Shown here one piece after another: positions 35,849 through 43,689 of a stretch of 64,000 nt of DNA. The DNA lies in assembly GCA_016197205.1 (NCBI GenBank), contig JACPWG010000014.1, positions 1-64,000 of the forward strand. Direction: 5' to 3'. Under the pieces are notes generated by a model, which searched no databases, had not been told where the DNA came from, and saw nothing but the letters and a program-made list of their open reading frames with translations. Position 1 is the first letter of the stretch, and every line of letters starts with the position of its first letter. The stretch is from Planctomycetota bacterium (lineage in GTDB: Bacteria > Planctomycetota > MHYJ01 > WSZJ01 > JACPWG01). The position numbers and the translations under genes were made by a program.

Positions 35849-36990
35849 GCGTGACGATCGGCCGCAAACCTGCCCGCCCCTCGACCTGGCTCGCCCGGGC
35901 GTTTGCCATCATGAGGAAAGAGACGATCCACATCCGCCGGGACCGCTCCGCGCTCTTTTTCACGCTCTTCATCCCGGTCTTCCAGCTCCTCATGCTCGGG
36001 TACGCGATCGACACGAACATCCGCCACACGGTGACGGTCGTGCTCGACCAGTGCCGCACGCAGGAAAGCCGGGAGCTGCTGCGCCGGTTCGAGAACACGA
36101 CCGACTTCAACATCCTGCGGGAAGTGTCCTCGGAGGAGGAGCTGGAGGCGTGCCTCGTCTCCGGGGAGGCCCGGGTCGGGATCAAGATCCCGGAACGCTA
36201 TTCGCGCGACCTCGTGCGAGGCGAGCCGACGAAAATCCAGCTCCTCGTCGACGGGTCGGAGTCGAACGTGGCCTCGAGCGCCACGAACGTGGGGAACGCG
36301 ATCGCGCTTCGAGAGTCGCTGGGAAGGATCCTGGAGGGGGACTCGCTGCCCGTCGAGTCGCGTCCCCGCGTGCTCTTCAATCCCGACCTGAAGTCGCCGC
36401 GCTTCTTCATCCCGGGCCTCATCGCGATCCTGATCCAGGCGATGACGGTGAGCCTCACGTCGCTCGCCATCGTGCGCGAGTTGGAGAAAGGGACGCTGGA
36501 GCAGCTCTACATGACCCCGGTCCGTGGGTGGGACCTGGTGATCGGGAAGATGGTGCCGTACGCGGGGCTGGCGTTCTTCGAGATGCTGGGGATCCTCTCG
36601 CTCATGGTCCTCCTCTTCCGCGTCCCGGTGCACGGCAGCTTCGTGACCCTGCTTGTGCTCTCCCTGCCGTACATCTTCTGCCTGCTCGCGCTCGGACTGT
36701 GGATCTCGACCCGTGCGCGGACGCAGACGGCCGCGATGCAGATGACGTTCGGGACGATCATCCCGTCGATCTTCCTCTCCGGGTACGTGTTTCCGCGGAA
36801 CACGATGCCGCTCGGCTTCCGCTGGCTGTCCTGCCTCGTGCCGGCGACGTGGATGGTGGATGCGGCGCGCGGAGTCATCCTGCGGGGGGCGGGCTGGTCG
36901 TCGCTGTGGGTGAACGGCCTCGCGCTTCTCGGCCTCGCGGCGGTGTTGATGTCGATCAGCGTGGGGCGGTTCCGGAGGACGGTCGGCTAG
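35845..36990 (+). CDS. ABC-2 type permease (YbhS/YbhR-like)
   Basis: The start is GTG 35845, overlapping the ATPase stop by four bases (GTGA); a second GTG lies two codons on. The 381 residues have one N-terminal helix (LFFTLFIPVFQLLMLGYAI), a large periplasmic domain, then five helices starting at FFIPGLIAILIQAMTVSLTS and the ABC-2 coupling signature REKLEKGTLEQL-like (VRELEKGTLEQLYMTPVRGW). E. coli has two such permeases (YbhS and YbhR); only one is present, so it probably works as a homodimer. It is the last gene of the operon. Confidence 0.93.
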   Translation: MSVTIGRKPARPSTWLARAFAIMRKETIHIRRDRSALFFTLFIPVFQLLMLGYAIDTNIRHTVTVVLDQCRTQESRELLRRFENTTDFNILREVSSEEELEACLVSGEARVGIKIPERYSRDLVRGEPTKIQLLVDGSESNVASSATNVGNAIALRESLGRILEGDSLPVESRPRVLFNPDLKSPRFFIPGLIAILIQAMTVSLTSLAIVRELEKGTLEQLYMTPVRGWDLVIGKMVPYAGLAFFEMLGILSLMVLLFRVPVHGSFVTLLVLSLPYIFCLLALGLWISTRARTQTAAMQMTFGTIIPSIFLSGYVFPRNTMPLGFRWLSCLVPATWMVDAARGVILRGAGWSSLWVNGLALLGLAAVLMSISVGRFRRTVG

Positions 36991-37011
36991 CGACGGGCGG
37001 GGGCCGGCTCC

Positions 37012-37221
37012 GAACCGCGATCATCCGGGAGCGGTCTCGGCGCTTGCGCCCGCGTCCCCGGGTTCGACCCCGCCGGCAGGTGGGCGACGGGGATTGAATC
37101 GGAGGCCGTCGGCATGGGAAACAAGTCTTCCCTGGGGCGAAGCGGTCGAACGCGAAGGGGCGGGATCGAAGGGGGCGCGAACGAAGAGTGCCTCGAGACC
37201 GCTCGCTCACGCTCGCGGTTC
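37012..37221 (+). repeat. Family E element, copy 2 (210 bp)
   Basis: The left end is 37012-37037 (GAACCGCGATCATCCGGGAG then CGGTCT) and the right end 37196-37221 is the complement of GAACCGCGAGCGTGAGCGAG then CGGTCT. The interior is non-coding. It separates the efflux operon from the HEAT lipoprotein gene. Confidence 0.65.
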
Positions 37222-37301
37222 GGTGGGGCGGGTACGCCCGGGCGTTGACAGCGCGAGCGGGGCGCCCGTAGAATGCCTCCGTTCTCTCGGAGGTCCATCG
37301 C

Positions 37302-40300
37302 GTGCGGGTCCCCTTGCCCTGCCTGGCGGCAGCCGTCGCCCTGGCCATGCTTCTGCCGGCCGGGTGCCGGCATGCGTCCACCGCGAGGCGGCAGTCGCCC
37401 CGGGCAGCGGAGGCGGAGCCTCGCAGGCCGCTCCCCACGGCGCAGGTCCAAGAACCGGTCTCCCCCGAAGTCGAGGCGCTGCTCGCGCCACGGCTCGGCG
37501 AGCTGAAGACGCTCGCGGAGGGGGATGATGAGGACGCGCGCGCGGCCGCGGCGGAGGAGCTGGCCCGCATCGGCGCGCCGGCACTGTCCACCTTGACCGC
37601 GCTCGCCGGCGCCGACCGACTCGAGACGCGCGCACAGGCCGCGCGCGCCCTGGGGCTCGGCCGGATCGGCGGAGCGGTCCCCAGCCTGGTTCGCCTCCTC
37701 GGCGATCCGAGCTGGATGGTCCGGGCACAGGCGGCCGAGGGGCTGGGCCGGCTGGGGGACGCGACGCGTGTCCCCGAACTCGTCGCCGCGCTCGACGACG
37801 CGGAGTGGCGCGTGCGGGTCGGGGCCGCGCGCGGGCTCGCCGCGCTCGGGGAGGTGGCCGCGCCCGAGGGGGCGGTCGCCCTGGCGCGCCTCGCCCAGGA
37901 CGTCGACCCCGACATCCGGTTCGCCGCGCTCGTGGCGCTGACGCGCATCCCGGGTGAGGCCTCGAACGCCGCGCTTCGACGGGAGCTTACGGCGAGCGAC
38001 CCGGAGCTCCTCGCCCTCGCCGCGGACGCGTTGGCCACGCGTCGGGACCCGGCGGCCTTCATGGAGCTGGGGGCCGCCGTCGACTCCGGTCCGCCGGAAC
38101 GCCGCCGAATCGCCCTCCGCGCCCTTGCCCATTTCGACCAGCCGCTCCCGGCCGCGGCCGAATCGTTCGTGCGCGAACTCATCGCCGCGCTCGTAAGCGA
38201 CGAGGACGGGGACACGGCCCGCAGGGTCCTGCGCGACCTCGGCAGGTCGGCGCTCGGCGCGTTCCACGAACGTCTCCTCGCGGGTCCCATCGAAGAGCGG
38301 CGCGCGCTTCTCCCGCTGCTCGCCGCGCTCGGGGACGCGTCCTCGCGCGAACCGCTGCTCCGTTGCTATCGGGAGGGACCGGCCGAGCTCCGCGCCGAGA
38401 CCCTGCGCGACCTGGTCCTGCTCTTCCCGCAGGGGTTGGAGGACCTCTACGCGGAGGCCGCGCGCTCGACCGACCTCAGCCTGGCGACCGAGGCCTTCAC
38501 GGGACTGTCCCTCTGCGAGGGTCCGCGCTCGGAGGAGCTCCTGCTCTCGAACCTGGCGCACGACCACGAAGAGTGGCGGCTGCTCGCCGCGCGCGCGCTG
38601 CAGCCGCGCCGGAAGTCGCCCTCGCTGCGAGGTCAGACGCTGGAACGGCTTGCCGCGGAAACGAGCGCCCGGGTGCTGGCCGTGCTCTTGTCCTGCCTGC
38701 CCCCGCCGCCCGACGTGGAGGTGACGGCGGGTCTCCTGGCGCGGCTCCCCAAAGAGGCGGACCCGGAGCGGCAGGGCTATCTCGTGGTCGCGCTCGGCCA
38801 GTACCGCGGACCCGGGACCGCGGCCGCGCTGCAGGCCCGCGTGGAGAACGCGGAAGGCGCACTCGCGCTGCAAGCGCTGGAGGCGCTTGCGTCCGATCCC
38901 GACCCTTCGCTCGCTCCGCTCTTTCTGCGCCTCTTCCGGGACGGCGCCCGGCCGACGGAGGTCCGGGGCAGGGCGCTTCGGGCCGCGCTACGGGCGGACG
39001 GGCCCGACCTGCGCGCCGCGCTTCGCGAAGCGCTCTCGTCGTCAAGCCCGGTGCTCGCGGAGGCCGGGCTCGCGGGCGCGATCGCGCTCGTGGACGAGGA
39101 GGCCCTGATCGAAACGGCGAAGCGGCCCGGCGCGATGGAAGTGGTCCGTTTCCAGGCGCTGGAGGCCCTGGGGCGCACGCTCGGGGCGAAGGCGAGGGCG
39201 TACCTCCTCGCGGCGGCGAGGGACGAACCTTCCGAACCTTGCCGTGCGGCCGCGGTCCGCGCCCTGGCCGGCGGGCGTGACCCGACGCTCCTACCCGCGC
39301 TCCTCGAGGCGACGGCAAACGAGAAGAGCACGCACGTCCGACAGGCGCTGGCCCTGCCGCTCGGCCTTTTCCAGGACCCGCGCGCGCTGGCTGCCCTCCT
39401 GGGGTTGGCGGCGGATCCCGATCCGCTCGTGCGGGGAGACGCCGCCTCCGCGTTCGGCCTGATCCAGGACGCGGCGGGCGTGGCGCCGCTCCTGAAGCTC
39501 CTCGGCGATCCCGTCGCGGCGGTGCGGCTGGCCGCGCTCGAGGCGCTCGTGCACCTGGATCCGCCGGCGGCGCGCACGGCGATGTTCGCGATGCTGGCGG
39601 ACGCGGAGGCGGCGGTGCGCAGGGTCGCGCTCGCCTGCTTCGGTCGCTCGCCGGACCCGCGCGTGGTCCCGCATCTGCTCCAGGTCGCGGCGGGGCTCAG
39701 CCCGAAGGAGCCGGGCCTGCCCGACCGGCTCACGACGGCGGAGTACCTGCGCGAGCGCGGCCTTCCGCGTCTCGCCCGGCACGCGTACCTGTCCGCGCTG
39801 GACGAGGTCCTGAAGGTGCCCTTTCTCGAGCGGCGCGTGCATGTGCGACTGGGCTTCCTGGAAATGGAGGAGGGCAGGTTCCGGGAGGCAAGCGGGCACT
39901 TCGAGCGCGCGCTGCGGCTCGTGCGGGAGACCCGCATCCCCGGCGAGACGCCGGAGCCGGAGCTGGAGGCGTGGGGGTGCATCGCGAAAGGGATCGCGGA
40001 GATGCTGGAGGGCCGCGCGCGTAGCGGGATCGAGCACGTGGAGCTGGGGCTCCGGTCGGCGGCGGGCAAGCCGGAGATCCTGAACGACCTGGCGATGTAC
40101 CTCGCCGACCGGAAGCTCGAGCTGGAGCGGGCGCAGCGGTTCGCCGAATGGGCGGCGGCGGCGCGGCCGAACGACGCCGCGGTACTCGACACGCTGGGCT
40201 GGGTGGAATACCGCCGCGGAAACCTGGACGGCGCGGTCCTGCATCTGCGGCGCGCGCTCGAGCTGGCGCCGGAGGGGGTGCTACACTACCATCTCGCGGC

Positions 40301-40463
40301 GGTCCTGACGGGGAAGGGGGAGCGCGCGGAGGGGCTCGAGGAGTTGCGACGCGCGGGGGAGTTGGACCGGGAGCTGCTGGAGCGGGCGAGAACGGATCCG
40401 GATTTGGCGCCACTTGCGAGGGAACCGGGGTTCGAGGCGGCGGTGAGGCGGTTGGGGGAATGA
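37302..40463 (+). CDS. HEAT-repeat/TPR lipoprotein, 1053 aa
   Basis: GTG 37302 was chosen because GGAGGT lies seven bases upstream and it gives a lipoprotein signal (LPCLAAAVALAMLLPAGC, lipobox LPAGC, lipidated C22). Residues about 60-800 are repeated HEAT-like helical pairs (ARAAAAEELARIGAPALSTL, VRAQAAEGLGRLGDATRVPE, VRVGAARGLAALGEVAAPEG). From about 820 TPR-type repeats take over (RVHLRLGFLEMEEGRFREAS-like, DTLGWVEYRRGNLDGAVLHL). The product is a large helical scaffold anchored in the envelope, with no enzymatic motif seen. Proteins with both repeat types are frequent in Planctomycetota. Confidence 0.9.
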   Translation: MRVPLPCLAAAVALAMLLPAGCRHASTARRQSPRAAEAEPRRPLPTAQVQEPVSPEVEALLAPRLGELKTLAEGDDEDARAAAAEELARIGAPALSTLTALAGADRLETRAQAARALGLGRIGGAVPSLVRLLGDPSWMVRAQAAEGLGRLGDATRVPELVAALDDAEWRVRVGAARGLAALGEVAAPEGAVALARLAQDVDPDIRFAALVALTRIPGEASNAALRRELTASDPELLALAADALATRRDPAAFMELGAAVDSGPPERRRIALRALAHFDQPLPAAAESFVRELIAALVSDEDGDTARRVLRDLGRSALGAFHERLLAGPIEERRALLPLLAALGDASSREPLLRCYREGPAELRAETLRDLVLLFPQGLEDLYAEAARSTDLSLATEAFTGLSLCEGPRSEELLLSNLAHDHEEWRLLAARALQPRRKSPSLRGQTLERLAAETSARVLAVLLSCLPPPPDVEVTAGLLARLPKEADPERQGYLVVALGQYRGPGTAAALQARVENAEGALALQALEALASDPDPSLAPLFLRLFRDGARPTEVRGRALRAALRADGPDLRAALREALSSSSPVLAEAGLAGAIALVDEEALIETAKRPGAMEVVRFQALEALGRTLGAKARAYLLAAARDEPSEPCRAAAVRALAGGRDPTLLPALLEATANEKSTHVRQALALPLGLFQDPRALAALLGLAADPDPLVRGDAASAFGLIQDAAGVAPLLKLLGDPVAAVRLAALEALVHLDPPAARTAMFAMLADAEAAVRRVALACFGRSPDPRVVPHLLQVAAGLSPKEPGLPDRLTTAEYLRERGLPRLARHAYLSALDEVLKVPFLERRVHVRLGFLEMEEGRFREASGHFERALRLVRETRIPGETPEPELEAWGCIAKGIAEMLEGRARSGIEHVELGLRSAAGKPEILNDLAMYLADRKLELERAQRFAEWAAAARPNDAAVLDTLGWVEYRRGNLDGAVLHLRRALELAPEGVLHYHLAAVLTGKGERAEGLEELRRAGELDRELLERARTDPDLAPLAREPGFEAAVRRLGE

Positions 40464-40550
40464 GGAGGGGGGAGAGGGAGAGAAAAACGGAAGGAGTGAA
40501 CGAACAGGAGGGGAAGTGGGAGGTCCGCGCCGGGAGGAGGGTTTGACGAA

Positions 40551-40575
40551 ACACAGAGACGCGGAGACGCAGAGG
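40551..40575 (-). repeat. 25-bp repeat, inverted copy of 30350-30374
   Basis: Identical to the reverse complement of 30350-30374 over 25 bases. It lies 88 bp after the HEAT gene. Confidence 0.75.
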
Positions 40576-40753
40576 ACGTGGAGTCGGGTGAACCCCATCC
40601 CGCCGGTGTGAGGGAAGCCAGATGATCGGCGGAGGAGCTGGGCGCCGGATCGCGGAGGCCAGACGCCCGCGCTCCAGCCCTTCCGAGGTGGCTGCGCCGC
40701 CCCGGTGCCGGAAGCAAGCCGCCAGCTCACTTGAGGATGCGATTTGCGCCGGT

Positions 40754-40906
40754 CTTGTGGTGCGGGGCTTCCGCCCTGCACCCGCTCTCGCACGGATCGA
40801 CTGTAGCTCCTCCCCGACTTCCGCCGGCCGCTCCCGCACTCCAAACCCTCGGCGACTTTCATATCGGGCGTCCCGGCGGTGCAGGGCGGAAGCCCTGCAC
40901 CACAAG
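40754..40906 (+). repeat. Family B element, copy 1 (153 bp)
   Basis: The ends are inverted repeats of about 26 bp (left CTTGTGGTGCGGGGCTTCCG; right ending GGAAGCCCTGCACCACAAG). Each end is itself a hairpin (GCAGGGC-TTCC-GCCCTGC type). It is non-coding. A second copy, enlarged by a nested element, is at 51665-51998. Confidence 0.78.
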
Positions 40907-41148
40907 GGCTCGTGGCCGGCGGAGGAGAATTGGGGGAAGATGATTCCTTCCCGCCCCCGGCATCTAAAGCTCCATTCACAACCGTCGAGCAGGCCTCCCA
41001 CCTTGAAATGGCCGGCTCGCGCGCCCAGTCAGCAGCCGGAAGTGCAAGCCCCATCCCCGACTCGACCGCTCCTCTCGAGTCCACCCCCCTCGGATCCGGT
41101 GAATGCCCGCCCATGCACCCGGTGCCGAATCGACACCCCGCAATCAGC

Positions 41149-41183
41149 AATCTCAAATCTCAAATCTCAAATCTCAAATCTGA
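41149..41183 (+). repeat. Tandem heptamer AATCTCA, about five units
   Basis: Four perfect copies of AATCTCA (41149-41176) are followed by AATCTGA. The run ends a few bases before the stop of the LacI-PilZ gene on the other strand. The rest of 40907-41192 has no gene. Confidence 0.75.
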
Positions 41184-41192
41184 GATCTCCCC

Positions 41193-41741
41193 TCACTCGG
41201 GGATGCGGGGCTTGCGGGTGCGCGGCTCGAGGGGAGGGGCGACGATGGCGGAGATCCGGACCTTGTCCTCTTCGGTAAGATCCATCATCTCGATGGCAAA
41301 GCCGAGCTTGCCGTCCTCGGTGCGTTCGAACCGGACGGGGTTGCCCCGGACGCGGAGCCCGGCCAGGTCGGGACCGGAGACCTCGACCTCCATGAGGAAA
41401 GGGTCGATCGGCAGGTAGCGCTTCTCCCCCTCCAGGTCCTCGAGCAGCATGCCGGTGGCGCCGACGTCGCCGAGGCGCGCGCGGAACTCGGCGAAGAGGC
41501 TCCCGTCGGCGAGGACGACCTTCACGTGCGCCATGGCCTCGAGCCGCTTGCGCGGCGAGATGCGACGCTTCGGGGTGATGAGGGCGGGGTGGACGTACCC
41601 GAGCTTTTTGGCCGCGGAAAAGACCTTCTTCTTGGTCCCCTCCGGGAACGTGTCGAGGGCGTAGCCGGTGAGGATCTTGGAGATGGTGGCCTGATTGAGG
41701 CCAAGCTGCTTCGCCAGGTCGTACTGAGTGATTTTTTTCAT
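41193..41741 (-). CDS. LacI-type HTH fused to PilZ-like domain, putative transcription factor
   Basis: The product is 182 residues from ATG 41739-41741 (a longer frame adds MPRGA but lacks support). Residues 1-55 are a LacI-family DNA-binding head: YDLAKQLGLNQATISKILTG, then GTKKKVFSAAKKLGYVHPAL. There is no sugar-binding domain. Residues about 58-165 resemble PilZ: basic start RRISPRKR (R60xxxR64), DVGATGMLLE (92-101) where the classical motif is D/N-x-S-x-x-G, and a late beta strand KLGFAIEMMDL. The PilZ serine is Gly here, so c-di-GMP binding is plausible but not assured. It is located downstream of the PTS cluster, separated from the next gene by the family F element. Such a fusion suggests gene control by c-di-GMP. 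Confidence 0.75.
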   Translation of the reverse strand: MKKITQYDLAKQLGLNQATISKILTGYALDTFPEGTKKKVFSAAKKLGYVHPALITPKRRISPRKRLEAMAHVKVVLADGSLFAEFRARLGDVGATGMLLEDLEGEKRYLPIDPFLMEVEVSGPDLAGLRVRGNPVRFERTEDGKLGFAIEMMDLTEEDKVRISAIVAPPLEPRTRKPRIPE

Positions 41742-41870
41742 CGCTCCCCTCGGCATTGCACGCGGGTGTCAGGGCTTGCGCCGGCCGCCGGAATTCGAAC
41801 GCGGGCCGGAGTGTAGGTCGACAAGCGACCGCTGTCAAGAAAATTCGTAGACCAGCCCCAGGCCGGCTTC

Positions 41871-42068
41871 GTACCGCCCCACAGAATTGGGTGACCCATT
41901 CCCTCGGCGCTTGCGGCCGCCAGCTTCCCCCCTTCGCGCTGCGGCGCTTCGGGGCGCAAGCGTTGCGCTCGCTAGACGGAGTTCTCCGTTCCTACGCCGC
42001 GCTCGCGCGCCTCGCGGGCGGCCGAACTTGCCTTCGGCTAGGGGTCACCGACTTCCGTGGAGCGGTAC
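41871..42068 (+). repeat. Family F MITE-like element, copy 2 (198 bp)
   Basis: Inverted ends of 26 bp with four mismatches (GTACCGCCCCACAGAATTGG and ending CTTCCGTGGAGCGGTAC). It abuts the stop codon of the following minus-strand gene, whose TAA occupies 42069-42071. Confidence 0.85.
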
Positions 42069-43523
42069 TTAGCGAAAGACGACCACGCGGTCACGTCGCG
42101 CGCCGACGCAGCGGCGGCACAGCTCCGCGTTGCCGGCGACGAGCCCCTTCCCCTGGCAGGTGGCGCAAGGCTGGGACTTCAGCTCGACCTCCTTGCCGAA
42201 CTTCTCCGCGGCATACGCTTCCAGGAAGGCCTGCCTCTTCTCCGAAGACGCGACCTTCCACCACTCCTCCTGCGCCGCTGCCGTATTTTTTTTCGCGGAC
42301 TGCCGGAGCTGGTCGATGATCTTGTCGAGGTCGCCTTCGTTCAGGAATTCCTCCAGGCTCTTCGCGTCGGCGCCCGCCTTCTTCCGGGGACCGGCGTCGA
42401 CGAGCCAGGTGGACTCGCCGTAGGTGGCGGTTTTCGTCGCCGTGGGCTTGCGCTGGTTCCACCGCTCCTCCAGGTCCTTCGGGTCGAGATTCATCGAGCG
42501 GGCGAGGGACTCCTTGACCTCCGTGTCGAGGATGGCGTCCACGTAGGCCTTCGCTTTGGCGAGCTCCAGCTCCCGCTTGGAGGACGCCTTGCGGAGCAGC
42601 GAACGGGCGGCGTCCCACCAGTCGGAGAGGAGCTTGTTGTCGAGAAACTGCTTCTTGTCCCCGACGTAGGACTTCTCCTCCGCGGCGATGCGGGCCTCGA
42701 GCTCGGCGGCGCCGCGGGCGGAGCGCGCGTTCTTGTACTCGTCCTTGAGGCGCGCCAGCGCCGCGCGCGCGTCGTCGAATTTCTGGACGGCGAGGGCCTT
42801 TTCCAGCTTCTCGAGCTCGCGCCGCGCGCCCTCCTCCGCCTTTTCGCGCGCGCCGAGGGCGAGCTTGGCCTCGGCCCGGTCCTTGAAAAGGGGATCGAGC
42901 TCGGCCGAACGCTGGAGGTGCTCCTTGGCCTTGTCGTAGAGCCGGAGGCGGAGGCAGGCCAGGCCGAGGTCGAACTGCGACTGCGCGGACTTGGGCTCCG
43001 CGGCACGGGCGCGGGCGTCGTAGAGCTCCTGGGCGGGCGTGAGGAGGACGGCCTTGACGCGGGCCGGGTCGCGGCGGACGATCGAGGCCGCGGACAGGGT
43101 GGAAGGCGGGTCCTGCAGGTTGAGCAGGATGCGCACGCGATCCGGCCGGTCCTCCACGAGCCGGCCGACCAGCTCGCGGCCGTCGCGCAGGGTGAGCCGG
43201 ACCGCGTCGGCCATTTCGTCCTCGAGCCCCTCTCCCAGGTGAATCGCCTGCAGGCGAGCGGCGTCGGCCGGCAGCAGGTGGGCCCAGGTCAGCTCGACGA
43301 GGCCGCCGTTGTCCCAGCGGCGAAACTGGAGCCTCTCTTCGTCGGCCGAGACGATCTCGCCGTGGAGCACGGCCCCGGACCGGAGGCGGAGGGTGGTCGC
43401 GTGGGCGGCCGAGGGGGACGCGAAGGTGCCGCACAGGGCGAGGGCGGCGCCGAGGAGGAGAGCGGACGAGCGAAGACCGAGGGCGCGAAGGCACGGGGAG
43501 GAGGTACGGGGCGAAGGGGTCAT
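42069..43523 (-). CDS. Secreted protein with SH3-like N-terminus and DnaJ-like zinc motif
   Basis: The product is 484 residues from ATG 43521-43523, which gives a good signal peptide (RSSALLLGAALALCGTFASP, SAAHA). A beta domain follows (TLRLRSGAVLHGEIVSADEE), then a TPR-like pair (SQFDLGLACLRLRLYDKAKE). A long charged helical region comes next, with the repeated W-W pattern (LSDWWDAARSLL, AQEEWWKVASSEKRQAFLEA). The C-terminus has CATCQGKG and CRRC, a zinc site like a half of the DnaJ cysteine-rich domain. No enzyme motif was seen. Such proteins are common, and uncharacterised, in Planctomycetota. It lies downstream of ptsI with about 166 bp between. Confidence 0.8.
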   Translation of the reverse strand: MTPSPRTSSPCLRALGLRSSALLLGAALALCGTFASPSAAHATTLRLRSGAVLHGEIVSADEERLQFRRWDNGGLVELTWAHLLPADAARLQAIHLGEGLEDEMADAVRLTLRDGRELVGRLVEDRPDRVRILLNLQDPPSTLSAASIVRRDPARVKAVLLTPAQELYDARARAAEPKSAQSQFDLGLACLRLRLYDKAKEHLQRSAELDPLFKDRAEAKLALGAREKAEEGARRELEKLEKALAVQKFDDARAALARLKDEYKNARSARGAAELEARIAAEEKSYVGDKKQFLDNKLLSDWWDAARSLLRKASSKRELELAKAKAYVDAILDTEVKESLARSMNLDPKDLEERWNQRKPTATKTATYGESTWLVDAGPRKKAGADAKSLEEFLNEGDLDKIIDQLRQSAKKNTAAAQEEWWKVASSEKRQAFLEAYAAEKFGKEVELKSQPCATCQGKGLVAGNAELCRRCVGARRDRVVVFR

Positions 43524-43613
43524 CGGCTTGGCCTTTCGAAGCGGCGATGGCCGTCGGGCAAAGCGCAAGCCCGACAGCCGGGTTCGACGCGGGCCCCGTA
43601 GAAGGCGGCCGCG

Positions 43614-43640
43614 GGACCGCTCGCTCACGCTCGCGGTTCC
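43614..43640 (+). repeat. Single end of family E
   Basis: It reads GGACCGCTCGCTCACGCTCG then CGGTTCC, nearly identical to the right end at 37196-37221. No partner end was found within the interval between the two genes. Confidence 0.6.
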
Positions 43641-43689
43641 ATGGGGGCCCTGGCCCAGCTCCGCGGCGCCACGGGGCAGCGCGATGGGC

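Noticed and set aside
33060..36990. Expectation of a second ABC-2 permease as in E. coli ybhFSR
   Set aside because: Downstream of 36990 is a family E repeat and then a lipoprotein gene; only one permease is encoded.
41149..41183. Tandem heptamers considered as a CRISPR array
   Set aside because: The units are seven bases and contiguous, without spacers. No cas gene is present in the window.
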